Shown: positions 16,974 through 25,688 of the stretch, piece by piece
Layout of the letters: each line of letters begins with the position of its first letter
Numbering within the stretch: position 1 is the stretch's first letter
DNA from: Lentimicrobium saccharophilum
GTDB lineage: Bacteria; Bacteroidota; Bacteroidia; Bacteroidales; Lentimicrobiaceae
Reading direction: 5' to 3'
NCBI RefSeq assembly: GCF_001192835.1
Contig: NZ_DF968182.1
Coordinates: 905,748-969,747 of the forward strand
DNA: 64,000 nucleotides
The notes under the pieces: model-generated
Databases searched by the model: none
What the model was told of the DNA's origin: nothing
Seen by the model: only the letters and a program-made list of their open reading frames with translations
Made by a program: the position numbers and the translations under genes

Positions 16974-17690
16974 TCAGAGTGTCACTCCGAAAGAAAAGTG
17001 AAATTTGTCAGCGTAGGGATTATAAGCCAGTTTCACGATGGCGGGAATGTTGACTTTACGGGCCAGTTTTAAAATTCTGGATGCTGACAGACCCGTATTG
17101 ACAAAAGCAAATCTGCTTGCGTAATAACTCTTTACCGGAGTAAATCCGGACACTACCTTCATGTCGGATTTCAGCAATCTGAAACGGAAGGAGGGCTCAA
17201 TGTACGTGGAGTAGTAATTGCGGCCGGATTCCGGATTGATATCATCTCCGTAAATCATGGTGGCAACGAGCAATCCGAAAGGATGCTTTTCGGGGCGGGC
17301 ATAAGCCACATTCAGATCTAAGGTGTGACGGGTGGTACCCTGCCTGATTTCGAAAAACTCGAATTCTTTTACAGGATTGACAGGACAGAAGTAATCGTAC
17401 AAAGTGACGCTGAAACTACCGAGGCTGTAAGCGGCATAAAGGTCCAGCTCGGTATAGCTTCCGTCAATACTCCAGGCGCCCCATGCTCCTGCGCTGAAAT
17501 TGCCGTAACTGTATTCCACCGACGGCTGCAGACTGACAGAGGTGCCATTGGCGGCACCCCTCCACAAATGATGGGTATAAATATCCAACGAAGCATCCAG
17601 CTTATGCCGGCGCAGACTGTCCTGGGCAGACAGCAGTCCGGGTAAGCCTGAAAGCAATATCAACGTAAGATATAATACCCTTTTAATCAT
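16974..17690 (-). CDS. Small outer-membrane beta-barrel protein
   Basis: 238 residues. A signal peptide (ending LLSAQ at about residue 22) is followed by a chain of alternating strands, including THHLWRGAANGTSVSLQPSV and YTELDLYAAYSLG, and ends in FHFSFGVTL. The W/Y-RG motif near the start is like that of the TorF/Gcw_chp putative porins. Length fits a barrel of 10-12 strands. Its ligand is unknown. It lies alone between the E1 gene and tsaC, with 271 bases after it and 159 bases before it that hold nothing I can identify. Confidence 0.65.
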   Translation of the reverse strand: MIKRVLYLTLILLSGLPGLLSAQDSLRRHKLDASLDIYTHHLWRGAANGTSVSLQPSVEYSYGNFSAGAWGAWSIDGSYTELDLYAAYSLGSFSVTLYDYFCPVNPVKEFEFFEIRQGTTRHTLDLNVAYARPEKHPFGLLVATMIYGDDINPESGRNYYSTYIEPSFRFRLLKSDMKVVSGFTPVKSYYASRFAFVNTGLSASRILKLARKVNIPAIVKLAYNPYADKFHFSFGVTL

Positions 17691-17849
17691 AAAGATGAAC
17701 CCTTCCTGAAAACGGCCGCGAAATTACAGCTATTTTCTCAAACAGCAAAGGGTGCACTGAAAAGAATTTCCGGGAACGGAACAGGGAAATAGGTCAGATA
17801 AGATATTGATAAATAAATGGTTAGTAAAGCCGGGTTTATTACAATGAAC

Positions 17850-18428
17850 CTAATCCCTGATGACTTTGTAATCACCGTTGGAAAAAAGCCTGATGATGGT
17901 GGATGCTTTGGCCTGGTTGAACTGATCATGATAAAGCTGAACGCAATAGTCAACTTTATTCATGATGTCCGGGGTAATCTGGCTGAAGACCAATGGTGTC
18001 GGCTCACCGGATATATTGGCAGAGGATGAAACCAGCGGACGGCCAAGGGCAGCAATCAGGTTTTTGCAGAACACATCCCTTACTACCCTGATGGCAATGG
18101 TTCCGTCAGGTGCTGAAATATTTCTGGGCAGGTTACGTGCATTGTCATAAATAACGGTAACCGGCTTTTCAATGCTGCTGATCAGGTCTTCCGCGATCTC
18201 AGGAACTTTCACTACATATTCGTTCAATGCTTCGAAACTATCGAGCAGTATGATCAGGCTTTTGCTCTCCTGCCTTTTTTTTATTTTATAAATTTTGTCA
18301 ACTGCCCTGGCGTTCAGAGCGTCGCAGCCAAGGCCCCAGACTGTATCAGTGGGATAAAGAATGACGCCCCCGTTTTTGAGCACCTTTACTGTTTTCTGAA
18401 TCTCTTCTTTTTCCTTATCATTCATCAT
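17850..18428 (-). CDS. tsaC: L-threonylcarbamoyladenylate synthase (TsaC/Sua5/YrdC)
   Basis: Makes threonylcarbamoyl-AMP from threonine, bicarbonate and ATP, the first step of the t6A modification at position 37 of tRNAs that read ANN codons. 192 residues from the ATG at 18428, which overlaps the end of the glycosyltransferase gene by 11 bases; a second ATG sits one codon later. Motifs: PTDTVWGLGCDA, IKKRQESKSLIILLDS, SIEKPVTVIYDN, IAIRVVRD and RPLVSSSANISGEPT. Length fits the single-domain YrdC type. The overlap indicates translational coupling in the dapD-glycosyltransferase-tsaC operon. Confidence 0.93.
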   Translation of the reverse strand: MMNDKEKEEIQKTVKVLKNGGVILYPTDTVWGLGCDALNARAVDKIYKIKKRQESKSLIILLDSFEALNEYVVKVPEIAEDLISSIEKPVTVIYDNARNLPRNISAPDGTIAIRVVRDVFCKNLIAALGRPLVSSSANISGEPTPLVFSQITPDIMNKVDYCVQLYHDQFNQAKASTIIRLFSNGDYKVIRD

Positions 18429-19428
18429 CTGACGGCAGGATTTTAAGCAATTGATTTGTCTGTATTTTCTCAGCGCAATCAAAATGACCCAAGGGGCATT
18501 TCTTTTGTCCGTGCAGGCCGCATGGCCTGCATGCGGGACTCGGTCCGGCTTCTATGATATGCGAAACATCCGACAGCGGCCCGAAGCCAAAAGCGGGCAC
18601 CGTAGAGCAGAAGATGCCTGCAACCGGGGCATTCACGGCCGAAGCCAGATGCTGGGGCGCCGAATCGTTTACATAATTCATGATGGCAAACTGCATAAGG
18701 GCTGCAGATTGCAACAATGAGAGCCTGCCTGCCAGGTTAACGATATCGTCCCTTTCCGATTTGCCGGCGATCCTTGTACATAGTCCGGTGTCGGCCGCTG
18801 ACCCTAACAATATAACAGCAATACCTGCCGGAATGTTGTTGGTCAGTTCAACCCATTTGTGTTCGGGGTATTGTTTGGTGAACCAGAGTGATGCGGGCGA
18901 AATCGTAATAAATTTTCCTTTTGCCCAGTGCCTGGATGTTTCGATGTCCGTTTCAGCCGGGTAGAGGCGGGGGCGCGAAGGTCCGCCGTCAACAAGATGA
19001 TCAATCAGCCGGTGGTTCCTGATGATTTCATGTTCGGGATTATCGGATATATCGATGCGATGTTCAGACTTCTTTGTGAAGCAAAAAGATAAAGGATTTT
19101 TACTGAATCCGGATCTGATTGCGGCACCGGAAAGCACAGTTATCAGACCCGATGAAGCAAACCTTTGCACATTGACAACCGCATCAAAACGGATGCTTCT
19201 GATTTTCAGGATCAGCTTGAGCAGATGGAGGTATTTCCCCCCTTTCTTATCCCAAACCAGCACCTGACTTAAAAACGGGTGTCCGTGAAATAACGGCTCG
19301 TGCCCTTTTCGGACAAGGACACTGATTTCTGCATGCGGCAGAGCCTGATGCAGTGTTTCGGCAAGGGCAGTCGACAGTATTACATCGCCAATTGATGCGG
19401 TTTGTATGATCAGGATCTTTTTCAGCAC
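18418..19428 (-). CDS. Glycosyltransferase family 9 (heptosyltransferase-like)
   Basis: 336 residues with the GT-B heptosyltransferase pattern: ILIIQTASIGDVILSTALAE at the start, VLVWDKKG, FDAVVNVQRF, then FITISPASLWFTKQYPEHKW and FAIMNYVNDSAPQHLASAVN, where the last Asp/His region lines the ADP-sugar site. Such enzymes add heptose to the lipopolysaccharide inner core in the cytoplasm. The exact acceptor is unknown. It is the middle gene of the operon with dapD (58 bases upstream) and tsaC (overlapping). Confidence 0.87.
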   Translation of the reverse strand: MLKKILIIQTASIGDVILSTALAETLHQALPHAEISVLVRKGHEPLFHGHPFLSQVLVWDKKGGKYLHLLKLILKIRSIRFDAVVNVQRFASSGLITVLSGAAIRSGFSKNPLSFCFTKKSEHRIDISDNPEHEIIRNHRLIDHLVDGGPSRPRLYPAETDIETSRHWAKGKFITISPASLWFTKQYPEHKWVELTNNIPAGIAVILLGSAADTGLCTRIAGKSERDDIVNLAGRLSLLQSAALMQFAIMNYVNDSAPQHLASAVNAPVAGIFCSTVPAFGFGPLSDVSHIIEAGPSPACRPCGLHGQKKCPLGHFDCAEKIQTNQLLKILPSDDE

Positions 19429-19486
19429 GATGGTCTGTTTGTGGTTTTCGGGCAGATCTGCTCAATTAAACGATCATGGTTAATTT

Positions 19487-20302
19487 TCACGCCTGTATTC
19501 CATAGTCCCGCAAGGCGTCGTTCAGCGAGGTTTTCAGGTCTGTAGATGCTTTGCGCTGCCCGATGATCAGGGCGCAGGAAACCTGGAACTCTCCTGCAGG
19601 AAATTGTTTGGGATAAGATCCGGGGATTACCACCGAACGGGGCGGGACAAAACCCTTGTATTCAACAGGTACGTTGCCTGAAACATCGATGATGCGGGTG
19701 CTCCGGGTGATAACCACATTGGCGCCCAGCACAGCTTCCCGGCCGATTCTGACCCCTTCCACAACGATGCTGCGTGACCCGATAAAACAATCATCTTCAA
19801 CAATCACCGGAGAGGCCTGGACCGGCTCCAGCACACCTCCGATGCCGACGCCTCCCGATAAATGAACATTTTTACCTATCTGGGCGCAGGAACCAACGGT
19901 TGCCCAGGTATCGACCATGGTATTGCTGTCGACAAAAGCGCCGATGTTCACATAGGACGGCATCATGATTACTCCGGGAGCCAGGTAGGAACCATAACGG
20001 GCAACGGCATGCGGAACCACCCTTACCCCCAGTTCTGCATAATTGTGCTTCAGGGGGATTTTATCATGAAACTCCAGCGGGCCGGCTTCCATAACTTCCA
20101 TCCGGCGCAGGGGAAAATACAAAATTACAGCCTTCTTAATCCATTCGTTCACAACCCAGCCGTCATCGCCAGGGGTGGCAACCCTCAGGCTTCCCTCGTC
20201 AAGCCGGGCAATCACCTCGTTCACAGCATCCATTACCGGGCTGTGCTCAAGCAATCTCCTGTCATTCCAGGCATTTTCAATTGTTTGTTGAAGCAGTAGC
20301 AT
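19487..20302 (-). CDS. dapD: Tetrahydrodipicolinate N-succinyltransferase
   Basis: Transfers succinyl from succinyl-CoA to tetrahydrodipicolinate in the lysine and diaminopimelate route. 271 residues from ATG 20302; the longer frame to 20323 runs into the -7 box, so it is not a real start. The left-handed beta-helix hexapeptide repeats are visible (VGSCAQIGKNVHLSGGVGIG, VIVEDDCFIGSRSIVVEGV), with the DapD-specific YFPLRRMEVMEAGP and FVPPRSVVIPGS. It heads the operon dapD-glycosyltransferase-tsaC. Confidence 0.95.
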   Translation of the reverse strand: MLLLQQTIENAWNDRRLLEHSPVMDAVNEVIARLDEGSLRVATPGDDGWVVNEWIKKAVILYFPLRRMEVMEAGPLEFHDKIPLKHNYAELGVRVVPHAVARYGSYLAPGVIMMPSYVNIGAFVDSNTMVDTWATVGSCAQIGKNVHLSGGVGIGGVLEPVQASPVIVEDDCFIGSRSIVVEGVRIGREAVLGANVVITRSTRIIDVSGNVPVEYKGFVPPRSVVIPGSYPKQFPAGEFQVSCALIIGQRKASTDLKTSLNDALRDYGIQA

Positions 20303-20320
20303 TTTCAGCGAATTATGGGT

Positions 20321-20328
20321 CAAATTTA
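20321..20328 (-). promoter_or_regulatory. -7 box for dapD
   Basis: Minus-strand TAAATTTG, 19 bases upstream of the ATG at 20302. No clear -33 element. It is divergent from the ruvX box 31 bases away. Confidence 0.6.
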
Positions 20329-20359
20329 GCTATTTTTTATTCCTTATTGGCTTTATTGC

Positions 20360-20367
20360 TAATTTTG
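20360..20367 (+). promoter_or_regulatory. -7 box for ruvX-def
   Basis: TAATTTTG matches the consensus and lies 41 bases upstream of the TTG start of ruvX. The -33 region is not obvious. Confidence 0.55.
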
Positions 20368-20407
20368 CAGAACCAAATGACAGCGATTTACATTTAATAA
20401 CAAGACT

Positions 20408-20851
20408 TTGGGAAGAATACTGGCGATCGATTACGGACAAAAAAGGGTAGGGCTTGCAGTTACCGATGAAAACCGGATCATTGCCTCTCCGCTCACCACT
20501 GTTCATTCAAAGGACATCATCGTTTTCCTGAAGGAATATACGAAACGTGAGCGGGTTGACTTGTTCGTAGTGGGTGAGCCCCGGCAGATGAACAATCAGG
20601 TGTCGGAGTCGGTTAAATTCATCGATCCGTTTGTCAGGCTGCTTGCCCGTGAGTTCCCTGAAATTCCAGTGGAACGTGTTGATGAGCGGTTCACCTCAAA
20701 AATGGCTCAGCGCAGTATGCTTGAGTCCGGTTTAAAGAAAAAGGACAGGAGGGATAAAAGCATTGTGGACATGGTTAGTGCCGCAATTATACTTCAGTCC
20801 TTTCTCGAAATGCAGTCATTCAAACTTGACCGTAAAGGAATTGCTGAATGA
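20408..20851 (+). CDS. ruvX: RuvX/YqgF-family Holliday junction resolvase
   Basis: 147 residues. RNase H-like fold with the opening RILAIDYGQKRVGLAVTD, the central VVGEPRQMNNQ and the C-terminal VERVDERFTSKMAQ and DRRDKSIVDMVSAAIIL. YqgF proteins act in pre-16S rRNA 5' end processing in some bacteria and are also annotated as resolvases; which applies here cannot be read from sequence. The start must be TTG at 20408, since the frame is closed by a TGA at 20378 and holds no ATG or GTG at the right place. def follows 31 bases later. Confidence 0.9.
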   Translation: MGRILAIDYGQKRVGLAVTDENRIIASPLTTVHSKDIIVFLKEYTKRERVDLFVVGEPRQMNNQVSESVKFIDPFVRLLAREFPEIPVERVDERFTSKMAQRSMLESGLKKKDRRDKSIVDMVSAAIILQSFLEMQSFKLDRKGIAE

Positions 20852-20882
20852 CAGTTTATTGCAATTTTAAGACAGTTGAAAA

Positions 20883-21449
20883 ATGATTATGCCTATTGTA
20901 GCCTACGGGCATCCGACCCTGCGTAAGAAAGCAGTCGACATTGATAAGGATTATCCCGGTCTTCAGCAATTTATTGCGGATATGTTTGAAACCATGTACG
21001 CCTCCAACGGAGTGGGTTTGGCTGCCCCGCAGGTTAACAGGAGTATACGGTTGTTTGTCATAGATGCAACCCCTTATGCCGAAGACTTCCCCGGAGAAAC
21101 CAACCTGAAAAGGGTTTTTATCAATCCCCGCATCATTGAGGAAAAAGGGGAAGAATGGTCATTTAATGAGGGTTGCCTGAGTATTCCCGAAATCAGGGAG
21201 GATGTGCTCAGGAAGACAGAACTTCATATGCAGTATTATGACGAGCACTTTAATTACCATGATGAAGTCATAAGCGGAGTGCTGGCGAGGGTGATGCAAC
21301 ATGAATATGATCACCTCGAGGGGATATTGTTTGTTGACAGAATCAATCCATTGCGCAGAATTATGCTTAAGCGGAAACTGACTGACATCACCAAAGGCCT
21401 GGTAAAAACCGATTACAGAATGATTTTTCCCCTGGCAAAGAAAAAATAA
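20883..21449 (+). CDS. def: Peptide deformylase
   Basis: Removes the formyl group from the N-terminal methionine of new proteins. 188 residues with the three defining motifs: GVGLAAPQV at 43-51, EGCLS with metal ligand Cys98, and HEYDH with His140, Glu141 and His144. The start ATG at 20883 is followed two codons later by a second ATG; the conserved MIMPIVAYGHPTLR fits either. It lies 31 bases after ruvX, so the two are an operon. Confidence 0.96.
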   Translation: MIMPIVAYGHPTLRKKAVDIDKDYPGLQQFIADMFETMYASNGVGLAAPQVNRSIRLFVIDATPYAEDFPGETNLKRVFINPRIIEEKGEEWSFNEGCLSIPEIREDVLRKTELHMQYYDEHFNYHDEVISGVLARVMQHEYDHLEGILFVDRINPLRRIMLKRKLTDITKGLVKTDYRMIFPLAKKK

Positions 21450-21545
21450 CTACAGATCCTGAATCCCTTTCTTAATCTGAAATTCCCTTGCAGACTGTTG
21501 ACAATTAATGTATGGTCATAATTAGCGGATTTGCAGGGTCTGCCG

Positions 21546-21553
21546 TATCTTTG
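21546..21553 (+). promoter_or_regulatory. -7 box for the lipoprotein gene
   Basis: TATCTTTG, 70 bases upstream of the ATG at 21624. A TTTG lies only 12 bases upstream, so no good -33 element is seen. Confidence 0.5.
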
Positions 21554-21623
21554 CCCGGGAGGGGACTTTTTTCCGGTTCAATCATGATTGGTAGTAAGTT
21601 TGTCTAACCTAATTATATAAAGG

Positions 21624-22154
21624 ATGAAAAGTACACTTTTTCCGTTGGTTGCTTTTTCGATCATGGTCTTTGCATTTGCATGCACTTCGGGTATAAAGAA
21701 GGAAATGACTGCCATTGAAACTCTTGAAAAAGAGCTGACCGACCAGGCTGCACGGCCTGATCCCGATAAACTGGCAAGCCTGCTGGATGCATATACGGCT
21801 TTTGTGGATAATCATCCTGCTGATTCCATGGCGCCGCAATATCTCTATAAAGCGATAAATCTGAGTATGGGGGTGAACAATGGCGTAAAGGCGATGCAGT
21901 TGACCGACCGAATGCTGAATGAATACCCGAAAGACTCCCGGATGCCTGAAGTAATATTTCTGAAAGCGTACATTTATGAGAATCAGCTGAGTAATCTTGG
22001 GTTGGCACTCAAAACCTACCAGGATTTTCTTTCACGTTTTCCGGAACATGAATTGGCTGATGATGCACAAGCTGCTATTGACAATCTGGGCAAGTCACCC
22101 GAAGAACTGATCAGGGAATTTGAGGCGCGCGCAGCAAAGCAGGCCGGAAACTGA
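21624..22154 (+). CDS. TPR-like lipoprotein
   Basis: 176 residues. A lipoprotein signal ends with FAFAC at residue 20. The rest is helical, with two or three tetratricopeptide-like units: LLDAYTAFVDNHPADSMAPQYLYKA, LTDRMLNEYPKDSRMPEVIFLKA and ALKTYQDFLSRFPEHELADDAQA. Such proteins often act as scaffolds at the outer membrane, as YfiO/BamD-like or UzcR-like partners do, but at this length it is not BamD itself. It is convergent with cdaA with 35 bases between stops. Confidence 0.8.
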   Translation: MKSTLFPLVAFSIMVFAFACTSGIKKEMTAIETLEKELTDQAARPDPDKLASLLDAYTAFVDNHPADSMAPQYLYKAINLSMGVNNGVKAMQLTDRMLNEYPKDSRMPEVIFLKAYIYENQLSNLGLALKTYQDFLSRFPEHELADDAQAAIDNLGKSPEELIREFEARAAKQAGN

Positions 22155-22189
22155 TCCGGTCTTTTAGTCCTTCCGGTGAACGTTTGAGT

Positions 22190-23005
22190 TTATTGCCGGT
22201 TACTCCCCGCTTCGGGATTAAATTCTTCTTCGAGCAGCGTCTTTAGTTTCGAAGGCTGTATCCCCGGGCTCATCTTACCTTCCTTTACCCAGGAAATTTT
22301 CCCCGTCTGTTCGGATACCACAATGGCAATGGCATCGGACTTTTCAGTAATACCAACTGCAGACCTGTGCCTCAGCCCGACATGCACCGGCAGTTCCTCA
22401 CTTTTTGAAACAGGAAGAATACAACTGGCTGCTTTGATCTTGTTGTTGATGATGATCATAGCCCCGTCATGTAAAGGCGAGTTTTTAAAAAAGATATTTT
22501 CGATGAGTTGTTCCGAAATTTTGGCATCCAGAATTTCGCCTGTATTGATGTATTCTTCAAGTTCATGAATTTTTCCGATCACAATCAGTGCGCCTGTTTT
22601 TGAATTGGCCATTTTGTGGCACGCCTGTACGATGGGGTCAATGCTCAGGTTTTCATCGTTTGCATACCGGATCTTCCAGAACAGGAAACGGCGGTGGTTT
22701 TTTCTGATGAAGGCCGGTGTGCCCAGAAGCAACAGGAATTTTCTGATTTCGGGCTGAAATACCACAATCAAGGCGATAAATCCGACGCTGATGAATGCCC
22801 CCAGAATTTCCGTCAACAGTTCCATTTCAAGGATTCTCACCAGTCGCCATGCCAGGAAAATGGCCACGATGCCAAGCAGGATATTGATGGCTGCTGTGCC
22901 TTTTACCAGGTTGTATAACTCGTAAAGCATAAATGCGACCAGAATGATATCAATGATATCGAGCAGCCGCAGGTTAATAAAGAAAGGAATCAGCAGTTCG
23001 GGCAT
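22190..23005 (-). CDS. cdaA: Diadenylate cyclase
   Basis: Makes cyclic di-AMP from two ATP at the membrane. 271 residues from ATG 23005; an upstream ATG at 23026 is also possible. Two or three N-terminal membrane helices are followed by a DisA_N catalytic domain with SPLHDGAMI (DGA, about residue 180) and GLRHRSAVG (RHR, about residue 212). This is the CdaA architecture, not DisA. It follows folP with 27 bases between, a pair that is common in Bacteroidota. No glmM or cdaR is next to it. Confidence 0.93.
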   Translation of the reverse strand: MPELLIPFFINLRLLDIIDIILVAFMLYELYNLVKGTAAINILLGIVAIFLAWRLVRILEMELLTEILGAFISVGFIALIVVFQPEIRKFLLLLGTPAFIRKNHRRFLFWKIRYANDENLSIDPIVQACHKMANSKTGALIVIGKIHELEEYINTGEILDAKISEQLIENIFFKNSPLHDGAMIIINNKIKAASCILPVSKSEELPVHVGLRHRSAVGITEKSDAIAIVVSEQTGKISWVKEGKMSPGIQPSKLKTLLEEEFNPEAGSNRQ

Positions 23006-23032
23006 TACAGCGTTACTTTTTTGCAAACTTAG

Positions 23033-23923
23033 TTATTTTCGGCCGGATTGTTTCATGGCGGCTACCAATTTAATGGCTTCCGCTGCCGGTTTAACATCGT
23101 GAACCCTGAGGATAAGGGCGCCCTTGAGCAGGGCAATGGTGTTCAGCACGGTGGTCCCGTTCAGCGCTCCGGCGGGAGAGGTGTTTAAAACCCGGTTAAT
23201 CATCGATTTCCTGGAAACCCCTGCCATCAATGGATAGGGATAATCGCAAAAGCTTTCAAGATTATTCAGCAGTTCATAATTATGGGCAACCGACTTCCCG
23301 AAACCGAATCCCGGATCAAGAATGATATTTGACTTGCCCAGAGATGTGAGGCTTTCCAGCTGCCGGTCGAAAAACCGGGCAACCTCTCTGCTGACATCCT
23401 CATATTCCGGATTGTCCTGCATATTTTCCGGGGTTCCCTGAATGTGCATTAACACGTAAGCAGCATCCAGTCCGGCAAGGGTTTCGTGCATCAGCGGATC
23501 CATGGTTCCTCCGGAAATGTCGTTGATGATATGGGCGCCCTGCGCTGCGGCCATCCGTGCCACCTGCGAACGGTAAGTGTCAACCGAAATGATGGCTTCA
23601 GGAAACTGAACAGCAATGGTTTTTACCGACTTAACAATCAGGGATAATTCATCGCCGGCTGAAACGGCCTTTGATCCGGGTCTTGTGGAAACGGCCCCGA
23701 TATCTATGATCGAAGCCCCTTCGTCAAGCATAGTTTCAACCCGGCTGAGCATGGCCTTTTCTGTGAGGTATTTGCCACCATCGAAAAATGAATCAGCAGT
23801 GATGTTCAGAATCCCCATCACCACCGGCTCAGAGAGGTCCAGTTGCAACCTGCCACATCTGATTGATCGCTTTTGCGAAAATTCTGTACCTTTATCGGGC
23901 GAATTGGTTGAAGAAACCGGCAT
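23033..23923 (-). CDS. folP: Dihydropteroate synthase
   Basis: Condenses para-aminobenzoate with 6-hydroxymethyldihydropterin diphosphate in folate synthesis. 296 residues; VVMGILNITADSFFDGGKYL is the first pterin-binding signature, followed by GASIIDIGAVSTRPGS, ISVDTYRS and INDISGG, then ILDPGFGFGKS and PLMAGVSRKSMIN. The TIM-barrel set is complete. It is the first gene of the folP-cdaA operon, divergent from the DUF1599 gene across 36 bases. Confidence 0.95.
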   Translation of the reverse strand: MPVSSTNSPDKGTEFSQKRSIRCGRLQLDLSEPVVMGILNITADSFFDGGKYLTEKAMLSRVETMLDEGASIIDIGAVSTRPGSKAVSAGDELSLIVKSVKTIAVQFPEAIISVDTYRSQVARMAAAQGAHIINDISGGTMDPLMHETLAGLDAAYVLMHIQGTPENMQDNPEYEDVSREVARFFDRQLESLTSLGKSNIILDPGFGFGKSVAHNYELLNNLESFCDYPYPLMAGVSRKSMINRVLNTSPAGALNGTTVLNTIALLKGALILRVHDVKPAAEAIKLVAAMKQSGRK

Positions 23924-23959
23924 TACAAAAAGGATTAATTATATAATAATCAAATAAAT

Positions 23960-24517
23960 ATGGCTGTTGACACCAACAAACAATACAATACGGCAATACT
24001 TGCATGCAAAGATATATTTTTAACCAAGATGAAGGATTACGGGACTGCCTGGAGGGTGCTGAGGCCTGAATCGCTTACCGACCAGATCTACATCAAAGCC
24101 AACCGTATCCGGAGTATTCAGGGTAAGGGCACCCATAAAATCGGTGAAGACGAATGGCCGGAGTTTATCGGGATTGTAAACTATGCCGTAATTGCGCTGA
24201 TTCAACTCGAACTCGGGGATGGCGAGGACCTCGATATGAATCATGGTGAAGTTGAAAAACTGTATGATAAATATGTCAGCCAGGCTAAGTCACTGATGAT
24301 GGATAAAAACCATGATTACGGCGAAGCCTGGCGAAACATGAGGGTGAGCTCGCTTGCCGATATCATTCTTATGAAACTTTTGAGAGTCAAACAGATAGAG
24401 GATAATAAAGGGAAAACCTTTATTTCAGAGGGAGTAGATGCAAACTACTATGATATTATAAATTATGCAGTGTTTGCGTTGATCAAATTAAGTGAAGTGA
24501 AACATGAGGATAATTAA
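23960..24517 (+). CDS. DUF1599 protein with a duplicated domain
   Basis: 185 residues made of two related halves. The first has KDIFLTKMKDYGTAWRVLR with NYAVIALIQLE about 60 residues later; the second has KSLMMDKNHDYGEAWRNMR and NYAVFALIKLS. This is the DUF1599 / nucleotide-modification-associated domain 1 pattern, thought to be related to nucleotide or nucleic-acid modification enzymes. Activity is unknown. It is divergent from folP with a 36-base gap and is followed by the BT_3928-like gene 43 bases later. Confidence 0.9.
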   Translation: MAVDTNKQYNTAILACKDIFLTKMKDYGTAWRVLRPESLTDQIYIKANRIRSIQGKGTHKIGEDEWPEFIGIVNYAVIALIQLELGDGEDLDMNHGEVEKLYDKYVSQAKSLMMDKNHDYGEAWRNMRVSSLADIILMKLLRVKQIEDNKGKTFISEGVDANYYDIINYAVFALIKLSEVKHEDN

Positions 24518-24560
24518 ATCTTAACTATATTTTGATGTTAATCTACTAAAATTGCTTAAA

Positions 24561-25682
24561 ATGAAGCTGTTGCATTTTATTTCAAGAATCATTGTCGGGT
24601 TTGTTTTTATTTTTTCAGGATTTGTAAAAGGAATTGATCCATTGGGAATGGCATACCGGCTTGAAGATTATTTTATCGCCTGGGGTGCCGAATGGATGAT
24701 GCCAATGGCGCTGGTGCTTTCGATACTGCTCAGCACCATGGAATTCGTGATGGGCGTTGTGGTGCTCTTCAACCTCAAACCCAGGGTAAATGCCTGGTTT
24801 CTGATGGGAATAATGACGTTTTTTACCATTCTTACCTTTTTTGATGCTATTTATAATCCGGTGCCCGATTGCGGATGTTTCGGGGATGCCATAACTTTAA
24901 CAAACTGGCAGACGTTTTATAAAAACCTGATCTTGTTGGGCTTTTCAATCCTGCTTTTTTTCTGGCGGAAGAAAACCAGGGATTTGTACGGCAATTTATC
25001 CTCCTACGGAACAGCGCTGGTTTCAGCCATCCTGTTTGCAGGATTATGCATCTATTGCTACAGGCATCTTCCGTTGATAGATTTTATGGAATGGAAGGCC
25101 GGCAACAAAATGTATGTTGAGAATCCGGAGCCTGTGAGGTATTATCTGACCTACAGAAATAAAATCACCGGTGAAACAAAGGAATATTTGTCGCCTGATT
25201 ACCCTTATAATGATTCAGTATGGATGTCGCAGTGGGAGTTTGTTGACCAGCGTGTTGAAGATCCGAACACCTTCCTGGGGCACGATCTGCAGATTCTGGA
25301 TGCTGAAGGCAACGATTATACGGAAACTTTTATCAGAAACCCTGATTTTCAGTTCCTGCTGGTTGCCTGGGATATTGAAAAGGCGAGCAGTAAGGGCCTG
25401 AAAGAAATGGTCTCATTTGCCGCCCTTGCTGAGTCGGAAGGTTATGGTTTTATTGCACTCACCAGCTCGCTGCAGCCGGAGATAGATTCAGTGAAAGCGG
25501 CGCTGGGACTGAATTATGATTTCTTTCTTGCCGACGATATCGCGCTTAAAACAATGGTCAGGGCAAATCCCGGACTCCTGGTGCTTAAGGACGGGATTGT
25601 TATCGATAAATGGCATTATAACGATTTTCCCGAATATCCGGAATTTAAGCAGGATCATTCAAGCCTGATAAACACCCAGTAA
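24561..25682 (+). CDS. BT_3928-like protein: DoxX/MauE membrane domain fused to a thioredoxin-like domain
   Basis: 373 residues from ATG 24561 (the frame runs open to a TTG at 24552). Four hydrophobic helices in the first 150 residues carry FIFSGFVKGIDPLG and PVPDCGCFGDAITLTNW, the DoxX/MauE-type signature with a Cys-x-Cys pair. The last 130 residues look like a thioredoxin fold (FLLVAWDIEKAS to GLLVLKDGIVIDKWHY) but lack CxxC. MauE-type proteins act in disulfide handling. It heads a same-strand run with the permease gene 6 bases after it. Confidence 0.82.
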   Translation: MKLLHFISRIIVGFVFIFSGFVKGIDPLGMAYRLEDYFIAWGAEWMMPMALVLSILLSTMEFVMGVVVLFNLKPRVNAWFLMGIMTFFTILTFFDAIYNPVPDCGCFGDAITLTNWQTFYKNLILLGFSILLFFWRKKTRDLYGNLSSYGTALVSAILFAGLCIYCYRHLPLIDFMEWKAGNKMYVENPEPVRYYLTYRNKITGETKEYLSPDYPYNDSVWMSQWEFVDQRVEDPNTFLGHDLQILDAEGNDYTETFIRNPDFQFLLVAWDIEKASSKGLKEMVSFAALAESEGYGFIALTSSLQPEIDSVKAALGLNYDFFLADDIALKTMVRANPGLLVLKDGIVIDKWHYNDFPEYPEFKQDHSSLINTQ

Positions 25683-25688
25683 GCTGAA

